Shown here: piece after piece, positions 42,565 through 50,819 of the stretch
Position numbering within the stretch: position 1 is the first letter of the stretch
How the letters are laid out: each line of letters begins with the position of its first letter
Source of the DNA: Halorubrum aethiopicum
GTDB lineage: Archaea; Halobacteriota; Halobacteria; Halobacteriales; Haloferacaceae
DNA length: 64,000 nt
NCBI RefSeq assembly: GCF_001542905.1
Contig: NZ_LOAJ01000003.1
Location: 50,213-114,212 of the forward strand
Direction of reading: 5' to 3'
Program-made: the position numbers and the translations under genes
The notes under the pieces: model-generated
Databases searched by the model: none
Seen by the model: only the letters and a program-made list of their open reading frames with translations
Told to the model about the DNA's origin: nothing

Positions 42565-43953
42565 GTGGCGCTCACCAACCTCCTAGGCGAACGCGAGGCT
42601 CTCGCTAAAAACTCGGAAATCTATGGTGACAAGGTCCAAGAGTACATGGAGGCGATGGGATACTACATCACGGAAACATCGCCCACCCATGGCGGGCTTG
42701 TCGACCAGAAATACGAACTCCCAGAGATTAGGGGAGACCGGGAGGTTTGGGTCGAACTGAAGTGGACAGATCAGCGCCGTCACGGGAAGAAATTCCTGGA
42801 GGAGATGGGGAAGTACTTCCTCCACTACATGGATCGGCCTCCTGAGAAACGGTTCGATGTGGCCATCTTCGGGCGGAATCTCGAGAACTTCAAAGAGTGG
42901 CGGAAGATCTTCGACGTCACCAAGCAGACCGACGAAGCCATCCAAGAGTTCTACGACCGGGTCTGCGAGAACGACAAGCTCTCGGAGGACCACCGGAGGA
43001 AGATCAAGAGCTATCAGATGGACGATTTCGAGGAGTTCCTGAGTGACACCCACGTCTACCAGGCCGACTACGACTCGCTCCTGATGAAGATCGAGGAGTT
43101 CGAGAAAGACGACCGGTTCAAACCCGACTTCTTCCAGCGTGAAGCCGAACCCATCACCGACAGGTCAGAGCTGACCACCAACCTCGTCGAGATAACAGAG
43201 TACCCTGAAACTCTGTACATCGGAGATCAGGTGGAGGGAGCGACACAAGAGGTCGCATTCAAGCTACGCCCCTTCACGGTACCGACGTGGTTCAAGTCGA
43301 ACAAGGTGTACAGCCTGTTGCCGCCAGAGGAAATGCCGAGAGCGGTCAAGCAGTTTATCGACCTGGACACTGTCAAGGAGATCGCGTTCCGGTCGTGGGT
43401 AGAAGCCGACCAAGGGAACGCCGATATCGGGAAACGACTGATCCGAGCCGTTGTCCTCTCGAAGGGTGAAGACCGTGGCTGCATCGCGATAAACTACCGT
43501 AGCGACTACCACCTCTACTTCCCACACGAAGATCCTGAAGCGGAGGTCCGGAAAGAAGAGGGACGACAGGTCTCTAGGTACTTCGGTGACGGAGACTCCC
43601 CGTTCTTCCGGCACCACTCACTTCGTATTGGCATCCTCGAATACTCGGGACAGTACTTCCTGACCCTGAAACCAGCTATTCTGTTCACCTCCAACGGGAA
43701 AGAGAACCGAATCACTGGAGAACAAGCCAAGCCGTTACACGACAGGTTCAGCCCCAGCCGACACGGGAACAACCGGAAAACACGTAGCCGGATCAACCAC
43801 TGGTGGAAAATCCTGGACTATGGCGGCCCCAAACAGGACGAGCTGGATATCGGGACAGAACCCGTGATGCTCGAAGTCAACAAAAGACCGCCCAGAGACA
43901 CCGACGAACGGGACGACACCATGCAGAACAAGTGGCTAGGAGAGTTCCAATGA
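42565..43953 (+). CDS. Nuclease-APAZ partner of short Argonaute
   Basis: A GTG at 42565 follows a TATA-like GATTTAGG near 42533. Residues 20-110 look like a PD-(D/E)xK nuclease: DKVQEYMEAMGYY, an Asp in GLVDQKYE (about residue 49), then VWVELKWTD with Glu 64 and Lys 66. From about residue 215 to the end is an APAZ-type region (VAFKLRPFTVPTWFKS, LKPAILFTSNGKENR, RINHWWKILDYGG). In known short Argonaute systems an APAZ protein carries a TIR, SIR2 or nuclease effector and binds the Argonaute, here encoded with an ATGA overlap. The plan is closest to nuclease-APAZ systems such as SPARDA. Effector activity is predicted, not shown. Confidence 0.72.
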   Translation: MALTNLLGEREALAKNSEIYGDKVQEYMEAMGYYITETSPTHGGLVDQKYELPEIRGDREVWVELKWTDQRRHGKKFLEEMGKYFLHYMDRPPEKRFDVAIFGRNLENFKEWRKIFDVTKQTDEAIQEFYDRVCENDKLSEDHRRKIKSYQMDDFEEFLSDTHVYQADYDSLLMKIEEFEKDDRFKPDFFQREAEPITDRSELTTNLVEITEYPETLYIGDQVEGATQEVAFKLRPFTVPTWFKSNKVYSLLPPEEMPRAVKQFIDLDTVKEIAFRSWVEADQGNADIGKRLIRAVVLSKGEDRGCIAINYRSDYHLYFPHEDPEAEVRKEEGRQVSRYFGDGDSPFFRHHSLRIGILEYSGQYFLTLKPAILFTSNGKENRITGEQAKPLHDRFSPSRHGNNRKTRSRINHWWKILDYGGPKQDELDIGTEPVMLEVNKRPPRDTDERDDTMQNKWLGEFQ

Positions 43954-45368
43954 ACGAGTTCACAGCCGAAGTCCTTGACGAACCAGGCTTGATGTTTGCC
44001 AACGGCGAGGAAGCCATCGACCCCCGAGTCGGGCTAATGGAGTACGGCCCGAGAACACCTTCCGGCAAATCCGAACACCAGGTCATCAACATCGGATACA
44101 TCGGATCTGGACGGTCTCTCGGCGCAATCGAGAAACTGTTCAAGGACATGGAGCTGGCGATCACCGCCGACGAAGACAAGTCGAAGCGGTGGAAACCACC
44201 GTTCCCTGGCCTCGGCGAGCGATCGTCGCTGAACTTTACGTTCAATACGCAGAAGCGGTGGCGGCAGACGATTACTCGAGGCGAGATCCGGGACCTGAAC
44301 CAAATCCGCAGCCGGAAAGACCGGTTGGAAGAAGCGGTCGAGATCATCAAGATCAACCTCGAAGTCCTGTACGCTAAGGAGACGCCGCCTGACGTCGTGT
44401 TCATCGCGATTCCCGAAGCAATGTGGGACGCATGCACTCCATCCCACCAGGACCATGCCCGGATGCAGTCAGAGACCAGCGACTTCCATAACCGAATCAA
44501 GTTGCTGGGGATGGAAGTCGGGGTGCCGACCCAACTGATGCAGCCGAAGACCCTCCGCGGTGAGGACGTCCAAGATAAATCTGAGATTGCATGGAACATC
44601 GCGGTTGGAACACTGTACAAGGCGCAGCGAGGGCATCCCTGGAAACTAACAGAGCTGGAGGACGGGACGTGCTTCGCCGGGATATCCTTCTACAAAGAGC
44701 GAGGCGGAGACCAGTCCCGGACACGGACAGCTATGGCTCAAGTCTTCCTGGAGACCGGGGAGAACTTCATCCTTCGAGGTGACCCCGTCGAAGGAGAAAA
44801 ACACGGCCCAGGGAACAACCATCTCGCGGAAGACGATGCCGAGCAACTGGTCAAGAAGATTCTCAGGCACTACCGCAGTCACAAGAAGACTGAGCCGCGA
44901 CGACTGGTGCTTCACAAGCGGTCGGAGTTCTGGGAAGAGGAGCGAGAGGGCTTCATCAAAGGTGCTGGGAACATCGAGTTGATGGACTTCGTCACGGTCC
45001 GAGAGCGGCACCCAGTCCGGGCTTTGAGTTCCGGGATTTATCCAGCGCTTCGAGGCACAATGGTCTCCGCACCGAACAACGAGGAGCACTACCTGTACAC
45101 GAAGGGATACATCCCGGCGTTGTCGACGTATCCAGCATCGAACATCCCTGAGCCGATCGTGGTCAAGCCGGATCCGGAGGTCAGTGATTCATCGCCACAG
45201 AAGCTGTGCCGAGAAATGCTGGCGTTCACGAAACTGGACTGGAACACTTCGGATTTCTGCACGAAGCTTCCGGTTACAATCGGAATTTCAGATGCCGTTG
45301 GGAACATCTTAGCTGAGGCCGAAGCTCAAAACACCAGTCTGGACATCCATTACTACCATTACATGTAG
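43950..45368 (+). CDS. Short prokaryotic Argonaute (MID-PIWI), catalytically inactive type
   Basis: The 472 residues lack N and PAZ domains. A MID-like part (IKLLGMEVGVPTQLMQPKTL and KSEIAWNIAVGTLYKAQRG, about 180-230) is followed by PIWI: CFAGISFYKER has Ser 246 where the first catalytic Asp belongs, then RRLVLHKRSEFWEEE, ending with REMLAFTKLDWNTSDF and LPVTIGISDAVGNIL, the typical short-pAgo tail. With the tetrad broken it should bind guide and target without cutting and trigger its partner nuclease. The ATGA overlap with the nuclease-APAZ gene fits a two-gene defence system against plasmids or viruses. Guide type cannot be read from sequence. Confidence 0.85.
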   Translation: MNEFTAEVLDEPGLMFANGEEAIDPRVGLMEYGPRTPSGKSEHQVINIGYIGSGRSLGAIEKLFKDMELAITADEDKSKRWKPPFPGLGERSSLNFTFNTQKRWRQTITRGEIRDLNQIRSRKDRLEEAVEIIKINLEVLYAKETPPDVVFIAIPEAMWDACTPSHQDHARMQSETSDFHNRIKLLGMEVGVPTQLMQPKTLRGEDVQDKSEIAWNIAVGTLYKAQRGHPWKLTELEDGTCFAGISFYKERGGDQSRTRTAMAQVFLETGENFILRGDPVEGEKHGPGNNHLAEDDAEQLVKKILRHYRSHKKTEPRRLVLHKRSEFWEEEREGFIKGAGNIELMDFVTVRERHPVRALSSGIYPALRGTMVSAPNNEEHYLYTKGYIPALSTYPASNIPEPIVVKPDPEVSDSSPQKLCREMLAFTKLDWNTSDFCTKLPVTIGISDAVGNILAEAEAQNTSLDIHYYHYM

Positions 45369-45415
45369 ATCATCAGCTGGATTGTGTTCTAGTTGACTGG
45401 AGTACCGATACCATC

Positions 45416-45447
45416 GGTTTCTGTCGGCCCCTCAATGGGCGAGGGGC
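45416..45447 (+). promoter_or_regulatory. T-box/block motif before TFB
   Basis: Weak T-box GGTTTCTG, then GCCCCTC (45427-45433) and its complement GAGGGGC (45441-45447), 39 bases before the TFB start. Confidence 0.45.
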
Positions 45448-45485
45448 TCGCTGTACTGGCGAGTTCCCTGACCACGGTGAGAACG

Positions 45486-46412
45486 ATGGCAACTAGAGAC
45501 ATCTACGAGAGCGGATTCGACGAAGACGTCCGAACGGAATCGAGTGCGAACCAGTGTCCCGAGTGCGACGGCCGGGTCACCACGAACGCGGTCGAAACGG
45601 TCTGTGAAGACTGTGGGCTGGTCATCGACGAGCAGCGGATCGACCACGGGCCAGAGTGGCGAGGGTTCGACGAAGACGAACGGGAGCGAACGGGCGCTCC
45701 GTTGACGGCGGCACGACACGATCGAGGGTTGTCGACGGAGATCGGCCGCGGGACCGATGCAAACGGGAACGAACTCTCAGGACAGAAGCGACGGCGGCTC
45801 GCTCGGATGCGGCGTGAACAGACCCGTGGGCGGTTTCAGTCGAAAGCTGAACGCAACCTTGCACACGGACTCAGTGAAGTTCGCCGGATCAGTAGTGCAC
45901 TCGAACTGTCCGAGACGCTTCGTGACCAGGCCTGCCAGCTCTTCCGGAGTGCCCAGAACGAGGACCTCCTGCAGGGCCGGTCGATCGAGGCGATGGCCGC
46001 CGCGAGCGTCTACGGCGCGTGTCGGTGTAACGGACGACCACGAACGCTCGACGACATCACCGAGTCGGCGCGCGTCGAGCAATCGCGGGTGACGAACGCA
46101 TACACGACGCTGAATACGGAACTTGGCCTGCCGGCCCAGCCGGTGACGCCCAGTGCGTTCGTTCCGCAGTTGGCGTCTGAGCTCGACGTCTCCGATCAAA
46201 TCCGGCAGCGGGCTCGGCAGCTGGCAGAAGCATCCGAATCGACCGGAGCAACCACGGGGGTTCGACCATCCGGGTTCGCCGCAGCCTGTCTGTACAAGGC
46301 CGGACGCGAAGACGGACAGTGGCTCACCCAGTCGGACGTCGCTGACGTTGCGAACGTCTCGGTGGTCACCGTGCGGACCCACCGCGACACGCTGGACGAG
46401 CTGGCTGTGTAG
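45486..46412 (+). CDS. tfb: Transcription initiation factor TFB (accessory copy)
   Basis: The ATG at 45486 gives 308 residues. The zinc ribbon has Cys 24, 27, 40 and 43 (CPECDGR, CEDCG), followed by the B-finger region EWRGFDEDERERTGAP and two cyclin repeats (about 105-200 and 205-300) with LQGRSIEAMAAASVYGACR and RPSGFAAACLYKAGR. TFB bridges TBP and RNA polymerase and reads the BRE. Haloarchaea use multiple TFBs for different gene sets; the TBP gene at 16271 could be its partner. A frame open from 45393 adds 31 atypical residues and is not used. Confidence 0.95.
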   Translation: MATRDIYESGFDEDVRTESSANQCPECDGRVTTNAVETVCEDCGLVIDEQRIDHGPEWRGFDEDERERTGAPLTAARHDRGLSTEIGRGTDANGNELSGQKRRRLARMRREQTRGRFQSKAERNLAHGLSEVRRISSALELSETLRDQACQLFRSAQNEDLLQGRSIEAMAAASVYGACRCNGRPRTLDDITESARVEQSRVTNAYTTLNTELGLPAQPVTPSAFVPQLASELDVSDQIRQRARQLAEASESTGATTGVRPSGFAAACLYKAGREDGQWLTQSDVADVANVSVVTVRTHRDTLDELAV

Positions 46413-46512
46413 AGCCCACACTGCTGATTTTCGGTTGTATGTCTGTAGGCTGATTGATGTGAGAGCCATTGTTTAAACCCGAAGACGAAGCATGATACGG
46501 CCAGATCACTCT

Positions 46513-47400
46513 ATGACCGACCAGTACGCCGACTACGAAGCCCTCCGACCGCTCGGCGAAGCGACCCACGTTCCCGATGACCAACTCGCCAGTAGTAGTG
46601 GCGAGCCCCGGCGGCAACGCTCTGGTGGCGTCGACACGGACTATCCAGACGACCCGACAGCAGATGAGACCGAGTGCGCTTCCTGTGGAGCGTCAATCCC
46701 CGCTGGCCAGTCGAAGTGCCGGTTCTGTCTCACCAACCATCTCGAAGGAGCCGACGACCAGGACACATCGAATGTCGAACGGACTCTCCTCCACGTCATC
46801 CAGCTGCTCGTAGAGGCGTCGACGTTCTACGGCGCCGTCGGGAAGGGATCTGCTGCGGCCACCCTCCTCGCGAAGGGAGATGATGACCCAGTAGTCGATG
46901 ACTGCAAGCTAATCTACGATCTCGACGAGGAACCGGCCCCACAGCTTGTCGATCAGTGGCCCTCACTCCCCTCGGCGACACGGGTCACGTCTGAATGTGG
47001 TAATCAGCTGCTCGCGGCTGCTCGTGAGCGGACGGCGTGGACAGAGACGACGCAGTCCCGTCACGACGGCGAGCACGCGACGTTTCTCTACGACGAAACC
47101 GGGAGCGTGGTTCGCACCGAAGCTCGTCTTGCAAGCCTACGTGAGGACGCAGACGACGACCTCTGGCTGGTGCCAGCGATTGCGCTCCAGGAATCCGTTG
47201 ACAAGACCGATACCGAACAGCCACGACGTGAGCGTCCAAACAGAACTCACCTCGAGTGTCGAGAGTGTGATCGGGAGACTAAGCATCGATTCCGCGAATT
47301 CGAGGCTGTCCCCGATGACGAGTGGACCGGGCAGCCAATGTGGGGCTGTCAGCGGTGCGGCACGCCACGCTACGGGCCCGAACCCGAAGCCGGTCAGTAA
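46513..47400 (+). CDS. Conserved haloarchaeal plasmid protein with two zinc ribbons
   Basis: The ATG at 46513 gives 295 residues. Two zinc ribbons frame the protein: CASCGASIP...CRFC near residue 55, and CRECDRET...CQRCGTP near the C terminus. Between them is a largely helical region (VERTLLHVIQLLVEASTFYGA) without known motifs. The first ribbon resembles those of proteins sometimes labelled biosurfactant protein in haloarchaea, a label that I would not trust. A possible TATA (TGTTTAAAC) lies near 46475. Confidence 0.7.
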   Translation: MTDQYADYEALRPLGEATHVPDDQLASSSGEPRRQRSGGVDTDYPDDPTADETECASCGASIPAGQSKCRFCLTNHLEGADDQDTSNVERTLLHVIQLLVEASTFYGAVGKGSAAATLLAKGDDDPVVDDCKLIYDLDEEPAPQLVDQWPSLPSATRVTSECGNQLLAAARERTAWTETTQSRHDGEHATFLYDETGSVVRTEARLASLREDADDDLWLVPAIALQESVDKTDTEQPRRERPNRTHLECRECDRETKHRFREFEAVPDDEWTGQPMWGCQRCGTPRYGPEPEAGQ

Positions 47401-47413
47401 AGACGACGTCAAA

Positions 47414-47454
47414 TTAACCAACAATCCTGGTGTCGGCTCGGAGTTGTTGGTTAA
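47414..47454. repeat. Split palindrome copy 3: TTAACCAACA-N21-TGTTGGTTAA
   Basis: Perfect arms 21 bases apart, starting 13 bases after the zinc-ribbon gene and ending 90 bases before the next start. Confidence 0.9.
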
Positions 47455-47510
47455 CAGAAGCCAGCTCGCGACCACCCGACGATACCACACCTGCTGACTG
47501 CCCGCCGGTG

Positions 47511-47540
47511 TTTTTCGGCGCCGAGAATTGGCGGAGGCGC
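47511..47540 (+). promoter_or_regulatory. T-box/block motif
   Basis: TTTTTC (47511-47516), GGCGCC (47517-47522), GGCG (47530-47533) and GGCGC (47536-47540), four bases before the ATG at 47545. Confidence 0.6.
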
Positions 47541-47544
47541 ACAC

Positions 47545-47733
47545 ATGGTCCCACGAGACACCCCTGGCTATCGAGTCCACCGCGCGCTCAGTAGCCTCAC
47601 CAGTATCGACAGCGACCAATTGGAGCCCGCCGATCAAGAGCGAATTAGCACCGCGACGACGCTCCTCGAGCAGGTGGATGTTCTCACCCAACCGAATACG
47701 ACGAGGGACGGTGACGTCAACAGAGAATCCTGA
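47545..47733 (+). CDS. Small hypothetical protein
   Basis: A 62-residue helical protein (VHRALSSLTSIDSDQLEPAD, then ISTATTLLEQVDVL) with an acidic tail and no recognised family. It follows split palindrome copy 3 and a T-box/block motif, the layout of many genes in this part of the window, which supports it being real. Confidence 0.55.
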   Translation: MVPRDTPGYRVHRALSSLTSIDSDQLEPADQERISTATTLLEQVDVLTQPNTTRDGDVNRES

Positions 47734-47785
47734 CAGCTCGACGCGTCGGCAGCGCAACGTCCTGTGGCTGACACAGCGTGAGCGG

Positions 47786-47813
47786 TTGTTCGCCCCCTGA
47801 AGGGGTGCGGGGG
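47786..47813 (+). promoter_or_regulatory. T-box/block motif
   Basis: Weak TTGTTCG, then CCCCC (47793-47797), GGGG (47802-47805), TGC and GGGGG (47809-47813); 26 bases before the start at 47840. Confidence 0.6.
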
Positions 47814-47839
47814 CGCGAGACCGCTCCCGAGAACAACCC

Positions 47840-48220
47840 ATGGCAACACTCCAAGCCGCAACGACATCGACCGGCGCGCTCGTATCGGATCCACAGGCAG
47901 TCCGCGAGCTCTGTGAGAACCACTGCTTCGGGACGCTCAACTGGGAGGTGGACGACGACGGCGAACTGATCATCTGGGGCTACGACAGCTTCGAAGTGTA
48001 CGAGGCTCGTGAGAACGGACTTCCTGACTACGACGGTGGCATCGTCACCCACGAGTTCCTCCGGTCGCTCGCGGAGTATCTCGAACCGGACGAAGAATTC
48101 GACATTCAGACAGCCGGATTTACCAAGTGCCGCTTTCCCGTGCTGGCGAAGCGGTACGTCGTCCGCGACGGTGAGGTGCTGTACGCGGACCTCAGTTCCC
48201 CCGACCCGATCGACGAGTAG
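47840..48220 (+). CDS. Conserved hypothetical protein
   Basis: The 126 residues include ALVSDPQAVRELCENHCFG, GELIIWGYDSFEVYEA, and a C-terminal part (DEEFDIQTAGFTKCRFPVLAKRY) with an alternating pattern typical of a small alpha/beta protein. No family recognised. It is preceded and followed by block motifs and lies in a series of similar small genes on one strand. Confidence 0.65.
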   Translation: MATLQAATTSTGALVSDPQAVRELCENHCFGTLNWEVDDDGELIIWGYDSFEVYEARENGLPDYDGGIVTHEFLRSLAEYLEPDEEFDIQTAGFTKCRFPVLAKRYVVRDGEVLYADLSSPDPIDE

Positions 48221-48223
48221 CGT

Positions 48224-48250
48224 TGTTCATCCCCCGGGAGGGGTGCGGGG
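48224..48250 (+). promoter_or_regulatory. T-box/block motif
   Basis: TTGTTC, then CCCCC (48231-48235), GGGG (48240-48243), TGC and GGGG (48247-48250); 38 bases before ATG 48289. A frame open from 48223 runs through it and is not coding here. Confidence 0.6.
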
Positions 48251-48288
48251 CGATCCAGTCGTGGGTCGTCCTGCGAGGTGATTGTTCA

Positions 48289-48951
48289 ATGGGCCACCGC
48301 GCACTCGTTGCGTACGAACGAACTGACGGACAGTACACGCTCCACTACTCTCATTGGGGTGCAGCGAATCTCAAGCTCAAGCACCGAATCTCGGCTGAGT
48401 CGCCGTTCGGTGGCGAGGACACCGACTCCAAGTGGGCGAAACAACTGCTGGCAGAGCTGGCCGATGGCCTCGAGGCAGATGCCGTCGACGGCTACCTCGC
48501 CGGCGAAGACCGCCCGTCGACGGTCGTCGAGCCGAAGCCACGCGCCACCGGGCTTACCCTCGACGAGATCGTCGCGGACCACCTCGACTACCTCCACCAC
48601 GAGGCGTTCTTCGTGGTGTCACCCACCTTCGAGGTGACCGCCTATCGGACGCTGTGGTTCGGCCTGCAGTACGATTCGGAGACAATCGACCACGGCGAGA
48701 CGGTCGGGAACGGTGCGCTCGCGACCGTTCGGTGGCACGACGGCGAGCCGGTCGGCGACGGCCATCTGAAGGAGCAGTTCCGGGCACTGAAAGACGTCGT
48801 TGGCGATATGGTCAACAAGGGTGTGTTCACCCGGTCGACGGCTCGCCAGTACCTCACACAGAAGCTCGGCGAGTGGATCGGGAAGCGCCAAGAGTTGCGC
48901 ATCCCGAGCGGTGAAGCACCGTCTCCGGACGCGACACTCAGCCGCTCGTAG
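48289..48951 (+). CDS. Conserved haloarchaeal protein (DUF6735 type)
   Basis: The start at 48289 gives MGHRALVAYERTDGQYTLHYSHWG, a well-conserved haloarchaeal opening that I associate with DUF6735, and 220 residues in all. It alternates strands and helices, with VVSPTFEVTAYRTLWFGLQY and a helical C terminus (KDVVGDMVNKGVFTRSTARQYL). Function unknown. The DUF name is from memory. Confidence 0.7.
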   Translation: MGHRALVAYERTDGQYTLHYSHWGAANLKLKHRISAESPFGGEDTDSKWAKQLLAELADGLEADAVDGYLAGEDRPSTVVEPKPRATGLTLDEIVADHLDYLHHEAFFVVSPTFEVTAYRTLWFGLQYDSETIDHGETVGNGALATVRWHDGEPVGDGHLKEQFRALKDVVGDMVNKGVFTRSTARQYLTQKLGEWIGKRQELRIPSGEAPSPDATLSRS

Positions 48952-48978
48952 GGCGATTTGCGTCGAAGCAGATGGTGG

Positions 48979-49007
48979 TTTTTCTGGGGCAGAAAGGACT
49001 GACCCCC
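48979..49007 (+). promoter_or_regulatory. T-box/block motif, two-block form
   Basis: TTTTTC (48979-48984), GGGG (48986-48989) and CCCCC (49003-49007), 20 bases before ATG 49027; the third block is not evident. Confidence 0.45.
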
Positions 49008-49026
49008 ATCGTAGGCTCGTGATTTG

Positions 49027-49449
49027 ATGCCCGAGAAACCAGACGACGACCCATTCCACGATTGCGAGTTAGGTCCCGCCGCTGTCCTCGGGACACGCAC
49101 CTTCGAAGACATCCTGTTCACCGACGACACGGAAACACCGGTGAACGTGCTAACCGGCGAGACGCCTGCACATTCGCAGGCGACCGTCGAGGAAGCGAAG
49201 AAATTCGCTGCGAGTATCGACACGGACACACCACAAATCGCGCTCCCGGCCTCTGTCGAGACGCAGGTCGAGACCCAGAGCAAGCCCTACACCTCAGCTG
49301 CGTTCTTCCACTTCAAGGCGACGGGGTCGCTCGAACGACACCGTGCCTACCACGCCGCGTACGACTCGGATGCGTTCACCGTCGACTTCGAGGCCGACTA
49401 CGAATCGGGCGACCTGACCATCACTGTCGAACGAGTGGAGGAGGCCTGA
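49027..49449 (+). CDS. Conserved hypothetical acidic protein
   Basis: The ATG at 49027 gives 140 acidic residues with AVLGTRTFEDILFTDDTETP, TVEEAKKFAASIDTDTPQ and a beta-rich end (FEADYESGDLTITVERVEE). No family recognised. The four-gene Rad50-like operon begins 60 bases downstream. Confidence 0.65.
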   Translation: MPEKPDDDPFHDCELGPAAVLGTRTFEDILFTDDTETPVNVLTGETPAHSQATVEEAKKFAASIDTDTPQIALPASVETQVETQSKPYTSAAFFHFKATGSLERHRAYHAAYDSDAFTVDFEADYESGDLTITVERVEEA

Positions 49450-49477
49450 GAAAGGAAACTCTGGGGCAGGTCCACTT

Positions 49478-49488
49478 TTTTATATGTC
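49478..49488 (+). promoter_or_regulatory. TATA element of the four-gene Rad50-like operon
   Basis: TTTTTTATATG lies about 27 bases before the ATG at 49510, a canonical haloarchaeal leaderless promoter, unlike the T-box/block promoters around it. Confidence 0.6.
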
Positions 49489-49509
49489 AGGTGCATCCAT
49501 GGAAGCCAT

Positions 49510-50316
49510 ATGGAGGCTCAGCGGACAATCCAACGCCTCATCGATCACATAACATTCGGTCACGGGATCCATCTGTTCCTTCAAGTTCTTCTCCTTGAAT
49601 TCGCCTCCGTCTTTCTTACCTTCCAGTTCTCCAGCTCCCTCCTCCTCCAAATATCAAACCCCAATTTCTTCATTGGCGTCTACGCCGCTACTTCTGTCAT
49701 CTTCCTTGGCATCCTCATCCTGTTCACAGCCAAAATGAGGAAACGCACCTTTTCCCCACCACTCCAACAAGTGCGTCGCCTCGCCATTTCCATCCTTTGC
49801 TACATCGCCGCATCAGGCGTTGTCATCACATTTGGCTACCTCCTCCTCATTCTCGCCACAACCGGTAGAACTGGTATCGGCCGTCTGGATTACATCTTCT
49901 CCGTAATGCTCACTACCCTATTCGCCGCCTTACTCGCCGTCGGGTACCACGCACGGGTCGTTGACAAACAACCCGACCGCGAGACTATCACAGGGACAGT
50001 CACAGCGTGGCAAGACTCCCTCGCATGGGTCAGCGAGGACGATCGTAGCCACGCCAAGCAAGACGCATATGATGAATTCACTGATCGGATGAACGATTTA
50101 TCAGAACTGTTATCGAACGCAAAGACGGTCCACGGGAGAGAGCTACGACGTGATTTCGAGGCATGGAGAGACGATTTTGAGACGCACAGTGAACTGTCGA
50201 AGGAAACCATTATCAAAGGACAAGGAGAGAACAAGAATGAACGTTTGGAGCAGGAGCATCAAAAACTGGAATCGATCCAACGAAGGCTCCGGATTATCGC
50301 TGGAGAACAGAAATGA
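49510..50316 (+). CDS. Membrane protein with cytoplasmic coiled-coil domain (gene 1 of 4)
   Basis: Residues 10-160 hold four hydrophobic segments (LFLQVLLLEFASVFLTFQF, FIGVYAATSVIFLGILILF, LAISILCYIAASGVVITFGYL, YIFSVMLTTLFAALLAVGY). Residues 165-268 are charged and helical (DEFTDRMNDLSELLSNAKTV, ENKNERLEQEHQKLESIQRR) and should form a cytoplasmic coiled coil. I know no family. Its stop overlaps the next start (ATGA). A membrane subunit in an operon with an SMC/Rad50-like ATPase suggests an effector acting on the membrane, an inference from other ATPase-based defence systems. Confidence 0.75.
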   Translation: MEAQRTIQRLIDHITFGHGIHLFLQVLLLEFASVFLTFQFSSSLLLQISNPNFFIGVYAATSVIFLGILILFTAKMRKRTFSPPLQQVRRLAISILCYIAASGVVITFGYLLLILATTGRTGIGRLDYIFSVMLTTLFAALLAVGYHARVVDKQPDRETITGTVTAWQDSLAWVSEDDRSHAKQDAYDEFTDRMNDLSELLSNAKTVHGRELRRDFEAWRDDFETHSELSKETIIKGQGENKNERLEQEHQKLESIQRRLRIIAGEQK

Positions 50317-50819
50317 TTACCCGGTATAACTCGCCACAAGATGCCGTCCCGCACGAAGAAAATCTACTGATTCTCACCAAGAGCGGCGGCTGCTACGGCC
50401 AAGACTTCACCGACATCGTGCAGGAGATCCGGGACGGAATCCACGGCGACAAGCTCCTGATCCAGGAATACTTCCACTCACTAGACAACCTCGTAGACCG
50501 AGACAAATTGATTCAGAACAGCGTCTGGATCATCCATTGGCAGGAATGCCTTGAAAACGAACCGTATCCTCATCTCAAGCACTATCTTGAGACGCGGAGT
50601 TACCCAAATGAAGGCGAGATTATTCTTTGCGTCAACGGCTCTGACAAGGCGGAAACAGTTGGATCTCGCTATCCGCGAGTTTCCGTCGCTCCGTCAAAGG
50701 AATACCTCGTGGCGTACGCGCTGGGCCACCTGAACACGGCGAATCCGGCCTGTTCAGGTGGGACGAAAAAGGTGATCGAGTGGAACAACGAGGTTTGTGA
50801 TGAACTGGGGGTGCCCTGA
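50313..50819 (+). CDS. Unknown protein (gene 2 of 4)
   Basis: The 168 residues look like an alpha/beta domain: ENLLILTKSGGCYGQDFTDIV, DKLLIQEYFHSLDNLVDRD, SVWIIHWQECLE, GEIILCVNGSDKAET, and a helical end with VAYALGHLNTANPACSGGTKK. No catalytic signature stands out. It overlaps gene 1 by four bases and shares one base with gene 3, so it is surely co-translated with the ATPase operon. It may be the sensor or adaptor subunit. Confidence 0.7.
   Translation: MITRYNSPQDAVPHEENLLILTKSGGCYGQDFTDIVQEIRDGIHGDKLLIQEYFHSLDNLVDRDKLIQNSVWIIHWQECLENEPYPHLKHYLETRSYPNEGEIILCVNGSDKAETVGSRYPRVSVAPSKEYLVAYALGHLNTANPACSGGTKKVIEWNNEVCDELGVP

Noticed and set aside
47137..47973. 278-residue open frame on the minus strand
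   Set aside because: Spans split palindrome copy 3 and a block motif and lies opposite three plus-strand genes with better coding character.
48223..48288. Extended start (TTG 48223) for the DUF6735-type protein
   Set aside because: The added residues are encoded by the block motif; the conserved opening MGHRALVAYER starts at 48289.
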